From Streptomyces rimosus subsp. rimosus (GTDB lineage: Bacteria; Actinomycetota; Actinomycetes; Streptomycetales; Streptomycetaceae), in assembly GCF_000720725.1 (NCBI RefSeq), contig NZ_JOCQ01000010.1, forward strand, positions 1 to 64,000: a stretch of DNA of 64,000 nt, written 5' to 3'. The translations under genes and the position numbers were made by a program. Positions 17,134 through 26,055 of the stretch are shown one piece after another. The notes beneath the pieces are model-generated. The model did not search any database. It was not told the origin of the DNA and saw only the letters and a program-made list of their open reading frames with translations. The first letter of the stretch is position 1. The number at the start of each line of letters is the position of its first letter.

Positions 17134-17442
17134 CGTGTTGTCCTCTCGTGCGCTCCGTCATGTCCGCGGCCTCGGCCTTCGGGACGGGCCGCGGCCCGTG
17201 GCGGGCAGTCTTTCCGCACCCCGGCGAGCGGCCGTACTGGCAAAAGCCACGAAGATTCGGCCGGGCTCTCGGGCTCCTGTACGGCGGGCGTGCGCGATGT
17301 GGTGTCCCCACCGCGCTGAGCCGGGTTCGTCACACCCCTTGAGGAGGGCGGCGGACCAGGCATACCGTTTGAGGCCAAACAATGCACCGCGCCATCCCGA
17401 TACCGCACCGAACGACACCCTCGAACACGGCCGGGAGCCCGG
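17134..17442. other. Divergent promoter region, methyltransferase / LLM oxidoreductase
   Basis: This 309-base region carries the first copy of the GTTTGRGSCCAAAC palindrome at 17367-17380. No gene is evident. Confidence 0.5.
17367..17380. promoter_or_regulatory. Putative MarR operator, site 1 (LLM oxidoreductase)
   Basis: GTTTGAGGCCAAAC, an inverted repeat (GTTTG/CAAAC arms, 4-base centre), lies 62 bases before the LLM start codon. The identical 14-mer recurs at 25895. Confidence 0.7.
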
Positions 17443-18387
17443 ATGACCAAGCCCCACCCCCGTATGACGCTCGTACTGACCGAGAACTGGACCATGACGG
17501 GCGGGCGTTGCGACCTCGACGCCATGGTGCGCTGGGCCCGCGAGGCGGAGGACGCCGGGTTCGACTCGGTCATGCTCAGCGAGCACATCGTGCTCGGCCC
17601 GGATTCCTGGGCCGGCGGCCCGATGCCCAACCCGCGCGAGTACGCCGCGCCGGGCAATCAGGCCCCGGACACCCCGTGGCCCAGCTCCGTCGTCCTGCTC
17701 GCCGCCATGGCCGCCGTCACCGAACGGGTCCGGCTGGCCGCCGCTGCCGTGCTGGCGCCGCTGCGCCATCCGCTCCTGCTGGCCAAGGAGCTGGCCACAC
17801 TGGACCTGCTGAGCAAGGGGCGCCTCGTCGTCCTTCCGACGGTGAGCTGGAGCGCGGACGAGTACGCCGCGCTCCAGGTGCCTTTCGCGCGGCGTGGCAG
17901 GCTGCTCGACGAGCATCTGGCCGCCTGGAAGCTGCTCTGGCGGCCCGGCCCCGCCGCCTTCGAGGGCGAGCACTACCGTTTCCGCGACGTCTGGCTGGAG
18001 CCGAAGCCGTACCGGCCGGGCGGTCCCGAGCTGTGGTTCGGCGGCTCGACGCTGCACGATGCGGTACTGCGGCGCCTGGTGACGTACGGCCACGGCTTCA
18101 ACCCGCTGGGGCGGCCCGCGCCGGGCGAGCTGGAGAAGCTGCGCGCGGCGATGGCGGAGGCCGGGCGCGAGATGTCCGGCCTGGAAATGATCGGCGGCAC
18201 GCGCGCCGCCTTCCCCGACGAGAGGTCGGTGGCCTGCCTGGAGCAGGCGCTGGAGGCCGTGCCGGAGCAGCTGGAGCAGGGCTTCACGACGTTCTGCATC
18301 AAACCGTCGCAGTTCACGGACGATTCGGACGGGGTCGGGGACTTCTGCCGCGAGGTGATGCGGCGGGTGGAGCGGCTGACCGGGTGA
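17443..18387 (+). CDS. LLM-class flavin-dependent oxidoreductase
   Basis: The 314-residue protein is a luciferase-like TIM-barrel oxidoreductase: FDLDAM-type N-terminal region, AEDAGFDSVMLSEHIV (about residues 36-51), ERVRLAAAAVLAPLRHPLLLAKELATLDLLSKGRL (the family's characteristic long block, about 92-130) and PELWFGGST near the middle. These enzymes use FMN or F420 to oxygenate or oxidise small substrates. ATG at 17443 follows GGGAG. The first operator copy lies just upstream, placing it in the local regulon with the amidohydrolase that follows after 135 bases behind its own operator. Substrate is not determinable from sequence. Confidence 0.85.
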   Translation: MTKPHPRMTLVLTENWTMTGGRCDLDAMVRWAREAEDAGFDSVMLSEHIVLGPDSWAGGPMPNPREYAAPGNQAPDTPWPSSVVLLAAMAAVTERVRLAAAAVLAPLRHPLLLAKELATLDLLSKGRLVVLPTVSWSADEYAALQVPFARRGRLLDEHLAAWKLLWRPGPAAFEGEHYRFRDVWLEPKPYRPGGPELWFGGSTLHDAVLRRLVTYGHGFNPLGRPAPGELEKLRAAMAEAGREMSGLEMIGGTRAAFPDERSVACLEQALEAVPEQLEQGFTTFCIKPSQFTDDSDGVGDFCREVMRRVERLTG

Positions 18388-18484
18388 GGCGACGGCGACG
18401 CGGCGGCCACGGCTCGCGGCGGTGGGCGACCCGCGCCGGGAATTGCCGCAGCCCCCTTGCGCCGAGGACGGATTCCCAGCATAA

Positions 18485-18498
18485 GTTTGGGCCCAAAC
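18485..18498. promoter_or_regulatory. Putative MarR operator, site 2 (amidohydrolase operon)
   Basis: GTTTGGGCCCAAAC is a perfect 14-bp palindrome, 24 bases before the amidohydrolase ATG and overlapping the expected promoter or leader. Confidence 0.75.
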
Positions 18499-18522
18499 GA
18501 CAACGGAGAGGGGTGGCGCTCC

Positions 18523-20223
18523 ATGCCCAGGCCCGCAGACCTCGTGCTGGTCAACGGCACCGTGCTGACCGTTGACGCCGCGTTCCGCCGCACACAGGCC
18601 GTCGCCGTACGCGACGGCCTGATCGCGGCGACCGGGAGCACCGGCGAGATCCGCGCGCTCATCGGTCCCGGTACCGAGGTCGTCGACCTCGAAGGGCGCA
18701 CCGCGCTCCCCGGGATCAACGACTCGCATCTGCACGCCGCCGCCTTCGGCGCCACCCGCCCGCCGCTCGCCCTCGACGTCGCCCCGCCCGCCGTGACGTC
18801 GATCGCCGGCGTACGCGAGGCGGTGCGCCGCAAGGCCGCCGGCCTGCCGCCCGGATCCTGGATCTTCGGCAACGGGTGGGACACCGGCTACCTCAAGGAG
18901 TGCCTGGCCGAGCCGGGCCGCACCCCGCGGCGCCAGGACCTGGACGAGGTGGCGCCGGAGCACCCGGTGCTGCTGTACGAGTTCTCCGGGCACACCTCCT
19001 GGCTCAACTCCCGCGCCCTGGAGATCGCGGGCATCACCGCCGCCACACCCGTCCCGCCCGGCGGTGTCATCGAGACCGGCGCCGACGGCGCCCCGACGGG
19101 CATCCTCCGGGAGGGCGCGCAGGATCTGGTGAACGCCGTGGTCCCGCTGATGGACGACCACGCGCGCGAGGCCGCCGTCCGCTCCGCCGTCGCCGTCTGC
19201 CACACCGAGGGAATCACCAGCTTCACCGAGCCGGGCCTCGGGCCCGGCGGCACCTCCCTCTTCCTGGGGGTGGCGGACACCGAAACGCTCAACGTGTACG
19301 CGCGGCTGGAGGCGGCCGGTGAACTCCGGGCGCGGGTCGGTGTGCTGCTGCTCCCCCTGGAGATGGGCGGCGCGGCGCGGCACCTGCCCGACCGGCTGGC
19401 GCAGCTGGAAGGGGTGTGCGCGGCGGCCGATCCGCGGCGGCTGCGCATCCTCGGCGTCAAGCTGTTCGCCGACGGCATCCCGCCGAGCCGTACGGCCTGG
19501 ATGCACGAGGAGTACGAGGGCGGCGGACACGGCAGCCTCTGTCTGCACGGCCACAGCGACGCCCAGCGCGTCGAGGAGCTGAACACGATCGTGCGGTACG
19601 CCCACGCCGCGGGCCACCAGCTCGGTGTGCACATCACCGGGGACCACGGCATCGACGCGGTCGTGGAGGCCTTCGAGGCGGCGCAGGCCGAGACCCCGCG
19701 CCCCGACGCCCGCCACTACGTCATCCACGGCGACTTCGCCTCGGCCCGCTCCCTGGCCACGCTCGCCAGGCACGGCTGGGGCATCAACATGAACCCGGGG
19801 GTCAAGGACGCCACCGCGGACGCGATGGACGCGATCGTGGGGCCCGAGCGCTCCGCCTACCAGTGGCCCGTACGCAGCGCCGTGGAGGCCGGGATCCCGG
19901 TGACCGCCAGCTCGGACGCGCCCATCACCTATCCCGACTGGCGGCGGGGCGTGGCCTCGATGATGCTGCGGGAGGCGAAGGCGAGCGGACGGCAGAGCGG
20001 CCCCGAGCAGTGCGTCGACCTGGAGACCGCGATCCGCGCGTACACCTCGCACGCCGCGTGGCAGGACTTCGCGGAGAGCTGGAAGGGGTCGCTGGAGGCC
20101 GGCAAGGCGGCCGACATCTGCGTGGTGGACGGCGATCTCGCGCACGCGGACCCGCACGAGATCGCGGCGATGCCGGTGGCGATGACGGTCTTCGACGGGG
20201 AGGTCGTCCATGATGCCCGGTGA
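18523..20223 (+). CDS. Amidohydrolase-3 family metal-dependent hydrolase (YtcJ-like)
   Basis: The 566-residue protein has the N-terminal beta-sandwich strand (LVLVNGTVLTVD), the HxH metal motif (LPGINDSHLHAAAFG, about residues 62-76), a long YtcJ-type barrel (VKLFADGIPPSRTAWM, GVHITGDHGIDAVVEAFE, HYVIHGDFA) and the terminal SSDAP aspartate motif. It should hydrolyse a C-N amide or imide bond in the cytoplasm. ATG at 18523 follows GGAGAGGGG. It overlaps the next small membrane protein by 14 bases and leads a hydrolase-DUF3311-symporter operon, so it probably acts on the imported compound or a downstream product. Confidence 0.88.
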   Translation: MPRPADLVLVNGTVLTVDAAFRRTQAVAVRDGLIAATGSTGEIRALIGPGTEVVDLEGRTALPGINDSHLHAAAFGATRPPLALDVAPPAVTSIAGVREAVRRKAAGLPPGSWIFGNGWDTGYLKECLAEPGRTPRRQDLDEVAPEHPVLLYEFSGHTSWLNSRALEIAGITAATPVPPGGVIETGADGAPTGILREGAQDLVNAVVPLMDDHAREAAVRSAVAVCHTEGITSFTEPGLGPGGTSLFLGVADTETLNVYARLEAAGELRARVGVLLLPLEMGGAARHLPDRLAQLEGVCAAADPRRLRILGVKLFADGIPPSRTAWMHEEYEGGGHGSLCLHGHSDAQRVEELNTIVRYAHAAGHQLGVHITGDHGIDAVVEAFEAAQAETPRPDARHYVIHGDFASARSLATLARHGWGINMNPGVKDATADAMDAIVGPERSAYQWPVRSAVEAGIPVTASSDAPITYPDWRRGVASMMLREAKASGRQSGPEQCVDLETAIRAYTSHAAWQDFAESWKGSLEAGKAADICVVDGDLAHADPHEIAAMPVAMTVFDGEVVHDAR

Positions 20224-20488
20224 CGGGCGGCCGGGCCCCGGGCCCGGGCGCTTCGCCCGCTGGGCCGTCGCCCTCTCCCCGCGGCGGAAGTGGGCGCTGT
20301 TCGGCTCCTGGTTCGCGCTCGATGCCGTACTGGCGCTGGCGCCGCCGGTGTACTGGGCCGCGGGTGATCCGCGGCTCCAGGGCGGATTCCCGTTCTCCGT
20401 CGGCTATTTCATCGTGCTCGGCGCGCACATCTCGGCAGGCGTCATCGCGCTGTACGGCGTCGAGGCGGCCCGCGGCGAGATCGACTGA
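20210..20488 (+). CDS. DUF3311-like small membrane subunit of a symporter
   Basis: The 92-residue protein has two predicted membrane helices (about residues 28-50, WALFGSWFALDAVLALAPPVYW, and 65-85, FSVGYFIVLGAHISAGVIALY), the pattern of the small partner often found before sodium:solute symporters in actinobacteria. It overlaps the amidohydrolase gene and precedes the symporter gene by about 43 bases. Confidence 0.75.
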   Translation: MMPGDGRPGPGPGRFARWAVALSPRRKWALFGSWFALDAVLALAPPVYWAAGDPRLQGGFPFSVGYFIVLGAHISAGVIALYGVEAARGEID

Positions 20489-20531
20489 CACCTCCTCGCA
20501 ACGGAGAGGGGCTTGCCCCAGTGAATCGCCA

Positions 20532-22058
20532 GTGAATGTGTTCCTCGGCTACGGCATGGTGGTGCTCTTCTTCGCCGGAGTGCTCCTCACGCTGTACGTG
20601 CACCGCCGGCGCGACGCCGACTTCACCGACTACGCCGTGGGCGGGCGCAGCTTCGGCAGCGGCTACCAGACCATGTCGATCCTCAACACCTGGTTCCCCG
20701 GCTCGGTCTTCATCGCCGACGCCGGCCTGGCGGCGGGCAGCGGGGTGATCGGCTTCCATCTGCTGATCTACGGCCTGTTCGCCTACGTGCTGATGTACCT
20801 GATGTCCCGGCGGGTGTGGATGTGGGGGGACCGGTACGGGCTGCGGACCCAGTCCGACCTGTTCGGGCTGCGGTACGGCGGCACGTCGTCGCGCACCGTG
20901 CCCGCGCTGATCCAGGCCCTGGTCAACTTCCCGATGACGGTGCTCGGGATGCAGGCCATGGGCCTGATCTTCTACTACATCTCCTTCGGGCACCTGAGCT
21001 ACTCGCAGTCGGTGCTCGCGGGCGTGCTGGTCCTGGTGGCCCGCCAGTTCTGGACGGTGCGCATGGGCATGCGCGGCGTGGTCGTCACGGACTTCTACCA
21101 GGGCATGATCGCGTATGTCTTCGGTTCCATCCTGCTGGTGGGGCTCATCGTCCACCTCGCCGTGCACGGCCACGGGTTCGCGCGGCTGCCCCTGGAGCGG
21201 CTGACGCTGCCCGTGGACGGCGGCGGCAGCGGCGGGCTCTATCTCTTCGCGCTGACCTTCACCGGCTCGGTGGGCGGCTGGTGCCTGTCGGGCATGTTCG
21301 TCCGGCTCTTCACCGCGGACGGGGTACGCAGCGTCAAGCGCTCCGCCGTGTTCGTCATGCCGGCCTCGCTCGTCTTCTCGGGGCTGCTGCTGACCGCGGC
21401 CCTGCTGTCCGGGACGCTGCCCGGCGTCTCCGACAATCCCGACCGCGCCCTGTTCACCCTCGGTCAGCACATCGGCGGCCCGTGGATCGTCATCGCGATC
21501 GCCCTGTGCGTCCTGGCCGCGCAGATCGGCATGGCCGACGGGGTGCTCCAGTCCGTGGGCACGCTCATCTCGAACGACCTGGTGGCGGTGTACCGGCCGT
21601 TGGACGACAAGGGGCGGCTGCTGGCGGCGAAGGTCTCCATCGGCGTCTACACGGTGGCGTCCGCGCTGGTCGCCAACGTCGGGCTGAGCAACCTCATCAC
21701 GCTGTCGATCATGGCGTACCAGGGAGTGGTACAGCTCGCCGTACCCCAGTTCCTCGGCCTCTTCTGGAAGCGCGGCAACCGGACCGGCACGGTCGCCGGG
21801 ACCGTGGCGGGCTTCTGCACCGCCGCCGGGCTCTCGGCGGCCTACCCCACCTCCATCCCCTGGCTGGCCGGGCTCACCTCGGGCATCGTGGGCATGGCCC
21901 TCAACCTCGCGGTGTACGTCGCCTGCGCGTACCTCTTCCCGCAAGGCGCGGAGGAGAAGCGGCGGGTCTCCGAGCTGTTCGCCGCCACGGCCGTGTCCGG
22001 CACGCGGGCCGCGCCCGGGCGGACCGCGGCGGCGCCACCCGGGCCGACGCAGGCGTGA
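20532..22058 (+). CDS. Sodium:solute symporter family (SSS) transporter
   Basis: The 508-residue membrane protein has about 13 hydrophobic segments and SSS landmarks: DFTDYAVGGRSFG near the N-terminus, WFPGSVFIADAGLAAGSGVIGFHLL, VVVTDFYQGMIAYVFGSILLVGL and a late GLFWKRGNRTGTVAGTVAGF block. It likely imports a carboxylate or amide compound with Na+. The start is uncertain: GTG at 20532 gives NVFLGYGMVV, but the best Shine-Dalgarno (GGAGAGGGG, about 20504-20512) is about 20 bases away, and a four-codon reading frame, GTG AAT CGC CAG TGA at 20521, sits between them. It is the last gene of the amidohydrolase operon. Confidence 0.87.
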   Translation: MNVFLGYGMVVLFFAGVLLTLYVHRRRDADFTDYAVGGRSFGSGYQTMSILNTWFPGSVFIADAGLAAGSGVIGFHLLIYGLFAYVLMYLMSRRVWMWGDRYGLRTQSDLFGLRYGGTSSRTVPALIQALVNFPMTVLGMQAMGLIFYYISFGHLSYSQSVLAGVLVLVARQFWTVRMGMRGVVVTDFYQGMIAYVFGSILLVGLIVHLAVHGHGFARLPLERLTLPVDGGGSGGLYLFALTFTGSVGGWCLSGMFVRLFTADGVRSVKRSAVFVMPASLVFSGLLLTAALLSGTLPGVSDNPDRALFTLGQHIGGPWIVIAIALCVLAAQIGMADGVLQSVGTLISNDLVAVYRPLDDKGRLLAAKVSIGVYTVASALVANVGLSNLITLSIMAYQGVVQLAVPQFLGLFWKRGNRTGTVAGTVAGFCTAAGLSAAYPTSIPWLAGLTSGIVGMALNLAVYVACAYLFPQGAEEKRRVSELFAATAVSGTRAAPGRTAAAPPGPTQA

Positions 22059-22558
22059 CCGACGCAGACGTGATCGACACAGGCGAGATCGACATGACCT
22101 GACCGGACCTCAGCCCCGAGGAGGCGGCAGCAGATCAGCGTGCCGGACGGCGTACCCGCCCTTGGTGACAGAGACGTACGGGGCAGGCGCCATGCAGGTG
22201 CCCACCTCGGCCTCCGGCGGCTCGCCGGCGCCGCCCGGCCGCAGGTTCACCATCTCCCACGGGAATCCCACCCGGTCGCGGGAGCCGCCCTTGTCCGTGC
22301 CGCCGTCGTGGACGCTGAACCCCAGCCGCTTGCCCGCCCAGGGCGGTCCGCCAGGGCCGACCTTCTTGATGACGGCGGTCAGGGTCGCGGTGTTCGGGCC
22401 CGTGACCAGGCAGTCCACTGCGCCGCATCATCGTTGCTGGTCGGCGGCCGTCTCCCCATCCACCTGGAGTCGCGGCCACCGCGCACGCGTCTCCCCCGCC
22501 GGGCGCCACGCGATCATCCGCGGGTAGCACTCCGACGTCCGCGAAGCATCGGGAGGAG
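22059..22558. other. Convergent gap between symporter and FAH-family gene
   Basis: Apart from the possible gene remnant at 22110-22418 this 500-base stretch shows no gene. It separates the plus-strand import operon from the minus-strand meta-cleavage operon. Confidence 0.4.
22110..22418 (-). pseudogene. Probable C-terminal remnant of an unrelated actinobacterial protein
   Basis: A 102-residue frame (FSVHDGGTDKGGSRDRVGF, VGTCMAPAP, GGYAVRHADLLP) reads like the C-terminal part of a longer secreted protein, but there is no plausible start, signal peptide or ribosome-binding site upstream and the frame is otherwise isolated. It lies in the 500-base gap between two convergent operons. I call it a remnant with low confidence; a genuine short gene is the alternative. 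Confidence 0.35.
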
Positions 22559-23440
22559 CTAGGACCGGCGAGGCGGGCGGACGCCGCGGTACTCCCAGTC
22601 GCCTCCGAAGGCCGTGGACAGGACCTCCTCCGAGGCCGTCGGCTGGGCCCCGCAGTCGTCCCGTACGGGCGTCGGGCCCGCCACGATGTGGTTGGTCAGC
22701 CGTCCCAGGCCCTCCACCTCGACGTCCACGACGTCGCCCGGCTGGACGGGGCGCGAGTTCGCGGGCGTGCCCGTGAGGAGGACGTCGCCGGGGACGAGGG
22801 TGATGGTGCGGGCGATGTCGGCGACGAGGTAGTGCATGTCCCAGGTCATCTCGTCGGTCGAACCGTCCTGTACGAGCCGGCCGTTGACGTACGTACGCAG
22901 GTATTTGCCGCGGAAGTCCCAGCCCGTCACCAGCCCGGGCCCCAGCGGGCAGAGCGTGTCGGAGCCCTTGACGCGCAGCATCGAACCGGCGTCGGTGTCG
23001 CGGAAGTCGTGCAGGCCGTAGTCGTTGGCGACGGTGTATCCGGCGATGTGGTGCCCGGCGTCGCGCGGCGCGACGTTGCGGCACACGCGGCCGATGACGA
23101 GCGCGATCTCGCCCTCGTAGTTGAGGTACCGGCAGCCCTCGGGGCGCACCACCGCTCCCCCGTGCGCGTTGAGCGCGGAAACGGGTTTGTGGAAGTAGGT
23201 GGGCGCGGACGGCAGGGAGGTGCGGAACTCCTCGACCCTGCTGCGGTGGTTGAGGTGTACGGCGATCACCTTGGAGGGCTGTACGGGCGGCAGGTGCGGT
23301 GCGGTGGCCGCCCGGGTGCGGCGGCCGTCGTCCGCCACGAGGTGGTCGCCGTCCCGTACGACGTGCACGGCGGTGCCGTCGAGGAGGATGCGGCGGTATT
23401 CACGGGTGCCGCCCGCGCCGGTGGAACCGGTCGTGTTCAT
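22559..23440 (-). CDS. Fumarylacetoacetate hydrolase-family protein (HpaG/HpcE-like isomerase/decarboxylase or hydratase)
   Basis: The 293-residue protein has the FAH fold signature: KVIAVHLNHRSRVEEF, PTYFHKPVSALNAHGG, a metal-binding LNYEGEIALVIGR (about residues 127-139), VANDYGLHDFRDTD and DVLLTGTPANSRPVQPGDVVDVEVEGLGRLTNHIV. In meta-cleavage pathways this family performs the isomerase/decarboxylase or hydratase steps after the semialdehyde dehydrogenase. ATG at 23440 overlaps the dioxygenase stop (ATGA), so the three genes of this operon are translationally coupled. Which FAH step it catalyses is uncertain. Confidence 0.85.
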   Translation of the reverse strand: MNTTGSTGAGGTREYRRILLDGTAVHVVRDGDHLVADDGRRTRAATAPHLPPVQPSKVIAVHLNHRSRVEEFRTSLPSAPTYFHKPVSALNAHGGAVVRPEGCRYLNYEGEIALVIGRVCRNVAPRDAGHHIAGYTVANDYGLHDFRDTDAGSMLRVKGSDTLCPLGPGLVTGWDFRGKYLRTYVNGRLVQDGSTDEMTWDMHYLVADIARTITLVPGDVLLTGTPANSRPVQPGDVVDVEVEGLGRLTNHIVAGPTPVRDDCGAQPTASEEVLSTAFGGDWEYRGVRPPRRS

Positions 23441-24336
23441 GGCGCCTCCGTTTCGGTCCAGCCCCCCGCCGGCCGGTCGAACCACAGATGGATCTGCCCC
23501 GTCCCGACCGAGTTCTCGTACGCGCTGTAGGCGCGTGCGGGTGCGGTCAGGCGCTCCTCGCCCAGGGCGCCCGCCATCATGAGGTAGTGGCCGAAGCCCG
23601 CTTCGGGGCGGTGGGCGGCGAACTCCGGCATGGTGCGCAGCACGCGTGCGTGGTCGCCGTGCAGGAACCACTCGATCCGCTCCTCGTCGGCGGCGCGCGC
23701 CTCTGGGGTGCGCAGGTGTACGGGGTCGCTCGCTTCGTGGTCGCGCAGTTCGCGCAGGGGCCAGAAGGTGTGGGAGAGCGCGCCGGAGGCGATCAGCAGC
23801 ACCTTGCGGTCCGGCAGTGCGGCGATGCCGTCGGCCAGCGCGCGGCCGAGCCGTCGGTGGTCCTCGGCGTCACCGGTCTGGCACACCCCGATCGAGAGCC
23901 AGCGTTTGCCGGGCAGCCCTTGCCCCAGGTACGTCCAGAGGTTGACGGTGGCGTAGTGGATGGGCAGGTACGGGTCGTCGATCGGTGTGATCCAGGAGCC
24001 GTGCTGCGCGGCGAACGCGGCGACGGACCGGGCGAGTTCGGGGTCGCCGGGGAAGTCGTACGGCATCCGGCACATACCGCGCGGCAGTTCGTCGGAGGTG
24101 AACAGCCCGGCCCGCCTGGACTGCGCGGCGACGACGAACTCGACGGTGGTCGCCCAGTGCGAGTCCAGGACGACGACCGTGTCGTAGTCGAGCGTTTCGA
24201 AGACGTCCCGGCGCAGCCTGCGCAGTCCCGGCACGAGGCTCACCTCCCGTCCCCCGTTCAGCGCCCGCCGGTCCGCCTCGGGCAGGACGATGGTGGGGAC
24301 GTGGGCGAGGAGGCCGGCTCCGACGATCTCACCCAT
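23437..24336 (-). CDS. LigB-type extradiol dioxygenase (homoprotocatechuate 2,3-dioxygenase, HpaD-like)
   Basis: The 299-residue protein fits class III extradiol dioxygenases and specifically the HpaD type: LLAHVPTIVLPE near the N-terminus, TVVVLDSHWATTVEFVV (metal-region His), LFTSDELPRGMCRMPYDFPGDPELA, IASGALSHTFWP and a C-terminal SVGTGQIHLWFDRPA. It should cleave 3,4-dihydroxyphenylacetate or a related catechol using non-haem Fe(II). It overlaps the aldehyde dehydrogenase by 8 bases upstream and the FAH gene by 4 bases downstream, which matches an HpaE-HpaD-HpaG-like module. Substrate assignment is from family resemblance only. Confidence 0.86.
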   Translation of the reverse strand: MGEIVGAGLLAHVPTIVLPEADRRALNGGREVSLVPGLRRLRRDVFETLDYDTVVVLDSHWATTVEFVVAAQSRRAGLFTSDELPRGMCRMPYDFPGDPELARSVAAFAAQHGSWITPIDDPYLPIHYATVNLWTYLGQGLPGKRWLSIGVCQTGDAEDHRRLGRALADGIAALPDRKVLLIASGALSHTFWPLRELRDHEASDPVHLRTPEARAADEERIEWFLHGDHARVLRTMPEFAAHRPEAGFGHYLMMAGALGEERLTAPARAYSAYENSVGTGQIHLWFDRPAGGWTETEAP

Positions 24337-25879
24337 GGTGCTGCCACCCCTTCGGGGCCGTGACCGTGTTCTTGAGATCGCAGTAGAAATCGAAGCTCCA
24401 GTCGCCGCCCTCGCGCCCCGTGCCGGACTCGCGCGAGCCGCCGAAGGGCGCGGCGAGGTCGCGGACGAAGAAGCAGTTGATCCAGACCGTCCCGGCGACG
24501 AGCCGCGCGCCGACACGGGCCGCGCGCTCGCGGTCCCCGGTGGCGAGGGTGGCGGCCAGTCCGTAGCGGGTGTCGTTGGCCAGGGCGACGGCCTCGTCCT
24601 CGGTGGTGAAGGTCTGGAGGGTGAGGACGGGGCCGAAGACCTCCTCCTGCACGATTTCCGAGTCCTGTGCTACGTCGGTCAGCAGCGTCGGCCGGTAGTA
24701 GGTGCCGCCGGTCCGTTCATTCAGCTCGGTGTTCGGACCGCCTCCTAGGAGCGCGGTGGCGCCGTCCGCCAGCGCGCGCTGGACGAAGCCGTCGACCCGC
24801 GCCAGGTGCCGGGGGTGGATGGTGGGGCCGATGCCGGTGGACTCCTCGCGCGGGTCGCCCTGGACGAGAGCACGGGCGCGGCCCAGAAAGCGCTCCAGGA
24901 AGGCATCCCGTACGGAGTCCTCGACGAGCAGCCGGGTCGCGGCCAGACACACCTGCCCCGCGTTGTCGTACTGCTCGACGGCGAGGTCGGCGGCCAGGTC
25001 GAGGTCGGCGTCCGCGAAGACGAGCAGCGGCGACTTGCCGCCGAGTTCGAAGCTGGTGGGCACCAGGTGCGCGGCCGCCGCCCGGGCGATCCGCCGCGCC
25101 GTGGGCACGGACCCCGTGAAGCTGATGCGGCGTACGTCCGCGTCGGCCACCAGGGGCGCGCCGGCCTCGTCCCCGTACCCCTGGAGGACGTTGAGGACCC
25201 CTGGAGGCAGCCCCGCCCCGGCGGCGATGTCCGCGAAGAGCGAGGCGGTGAGCGGGGACCACTCGGCGGGCTTGAGGATCACCGGATCCCCGGCGGCCAG
25301 CGCGGGGCCGATCTTCCAGGTGGCCAGCATCAGCGGCGCGTTCCACGGTGTGATGAGCGCGGCGGGTCCTGCCGGGTCCCAGGTCACGTGGTGGGTGTGG
25401 CCGCGGGTCGTGAAGTCGTCGTGGCCGAGGGCGAGCAGGCGGTCGGCGAAGAAGCGGAGGTTGTGTGCCGCGCGGGGCATGACGCCGTGCCGGTGGGAGC
25501 GCAGCAGCGCGCCGTTGTCCGCCGTCTCGACGGCGGCGAGGTCTTCCAGGCGCGCCTCGACGCCGTCCGCGATGGCGTGCAGCAGCCGGGCGCGCTCCCG
25601 GTGCGGCGTCGCGGCCCAGCCGGGGAAGGCGGCGCGGGCCGCGGCGACGGCCGCCCGGGCCTCTTCGGCGCCGCCCCGGGCGATCTCGGCGAGCGGCGCC
25701 CCGTCGATCGGCGAGCGGTCGGTGAAGGTGACGGCGGAGGCGATGCGTTCGCCGCCGATCCAGTGGCGGGTGTCGACCGGGACGCCGGCCACCGTGGCGG
25801 TGTCAGGACGGTCCCGGCGCTCGCGCGCCGGGGCTGCCGGATGCGCCGGAGGGCCTGGTGCGGGCGCGGGGGGAGCCAT
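24329..25879 (-). CDS. Aldehyde dehydrogenase (semialdehyde dehydrogenase, HpaE-like)
   Basis: The 516-residue protein is a complete NAD(P)+-dependent aldehyde dehydrogenase: WNAPLMLATWKIGPALAAGDPVILKPAEWSP cofactor block, FELGGKSPL (catalytic Glu, about residue 274), NAGQVCLAATRLL (catalytic Cys, about 308) and EVFGPVLTLQTF. With the downstream extradiol dioxygenase it most likely oxidises the ring-cleavage semialdehyde (5-carboxymethyl-2-hydroxymuconate semialdehyde type). ATG at 25879 is chosen because GGAGG lies seven bases upstream; an ATG at 25891 would place the ribosome-binding site inside the gene. The operator at 25895-25908 lies 15 bases upstream. Confidence 0.88.
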   Translation of the reverse strand: MAPPAPAPGPPAHPAAPARERRDRPDTATVAGVPVDTRHWIGGERIASAVTFTDRSPIDGAPLAEIARGGAEEARAAVAAARAAFPGWAATPHRERARLLHAIADGVEARLEDLAAVETADNGALLRSHRHGVMPRAAHNLRFFADRLLALGHDDFTTRGHTHHVTWDPAGPAALITPWNAPLMLATWKIGPALAAGDPVILKPAEWSPLTASLFADIAAGAGLPPGVLNVLQGYGDEAGAPLVADADVRRISFTGSVPTARRIARAAAAHLVPTSFELGGKSPLLVFADADLDLAADLAVEQYDNAGQVCLAATRLLVEDSVRDAFLERFLGRARALVQGDPREESTGIGPTIHPRHLARVDGFVQRALADGATALLGGGPNTELNERTGGTYYRPTLLTDVAQDSEIVQEEVFGPVLTLQTFTTEDEAVALANDTRYGLAATLATGDRERAARVGARLVAGTVWINCFFVRDLAAPFGGSRESGTGREGGDWSFDFYCDLKNTVTAPKGWQHHG

Positions 25880-25894
25880 CACAGCCTCCATTTC

Positions 25895-25908
25895 GTTTGA
25901 GGCCAAAC
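25895..25908. promoter_or_regulatory. Putative MarR operator, site 3 (aldehyde dehydrogenase operon)
   Basis: GTTTGAGGCCAAAC, identical to site 1, immediately upstream of the minus-strand operon. Confidence 0.7.
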
Positions 25909-25969
25909 AAAGTAGGCGGCCGCGCTCCAGGCGGTCAACCCCCTCCCCGCACAACGCCCCACGGCTATC

Positions 25970-25983
25970 ATTTGGCCCCAAAC
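25970..25983. promoter_or_regulatory. Putative MarR operator, site 4 (broken aldehyde dehydrogenase)
   Basis: ATTTGGCCCCAAAC matches the palindrome at 12 of 14 positions, 72 bases before the start of the broken plus-strand aldehyde dehydrogenase. Confidence 0.6.
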
Positions 25984-26055
25984 GCAATCCCGGAGACGGA
26001 CGCGCGCGGGAACGCACCGGACGCAGCAGCCCGTGCAGACGCAGGAGACACGCCC

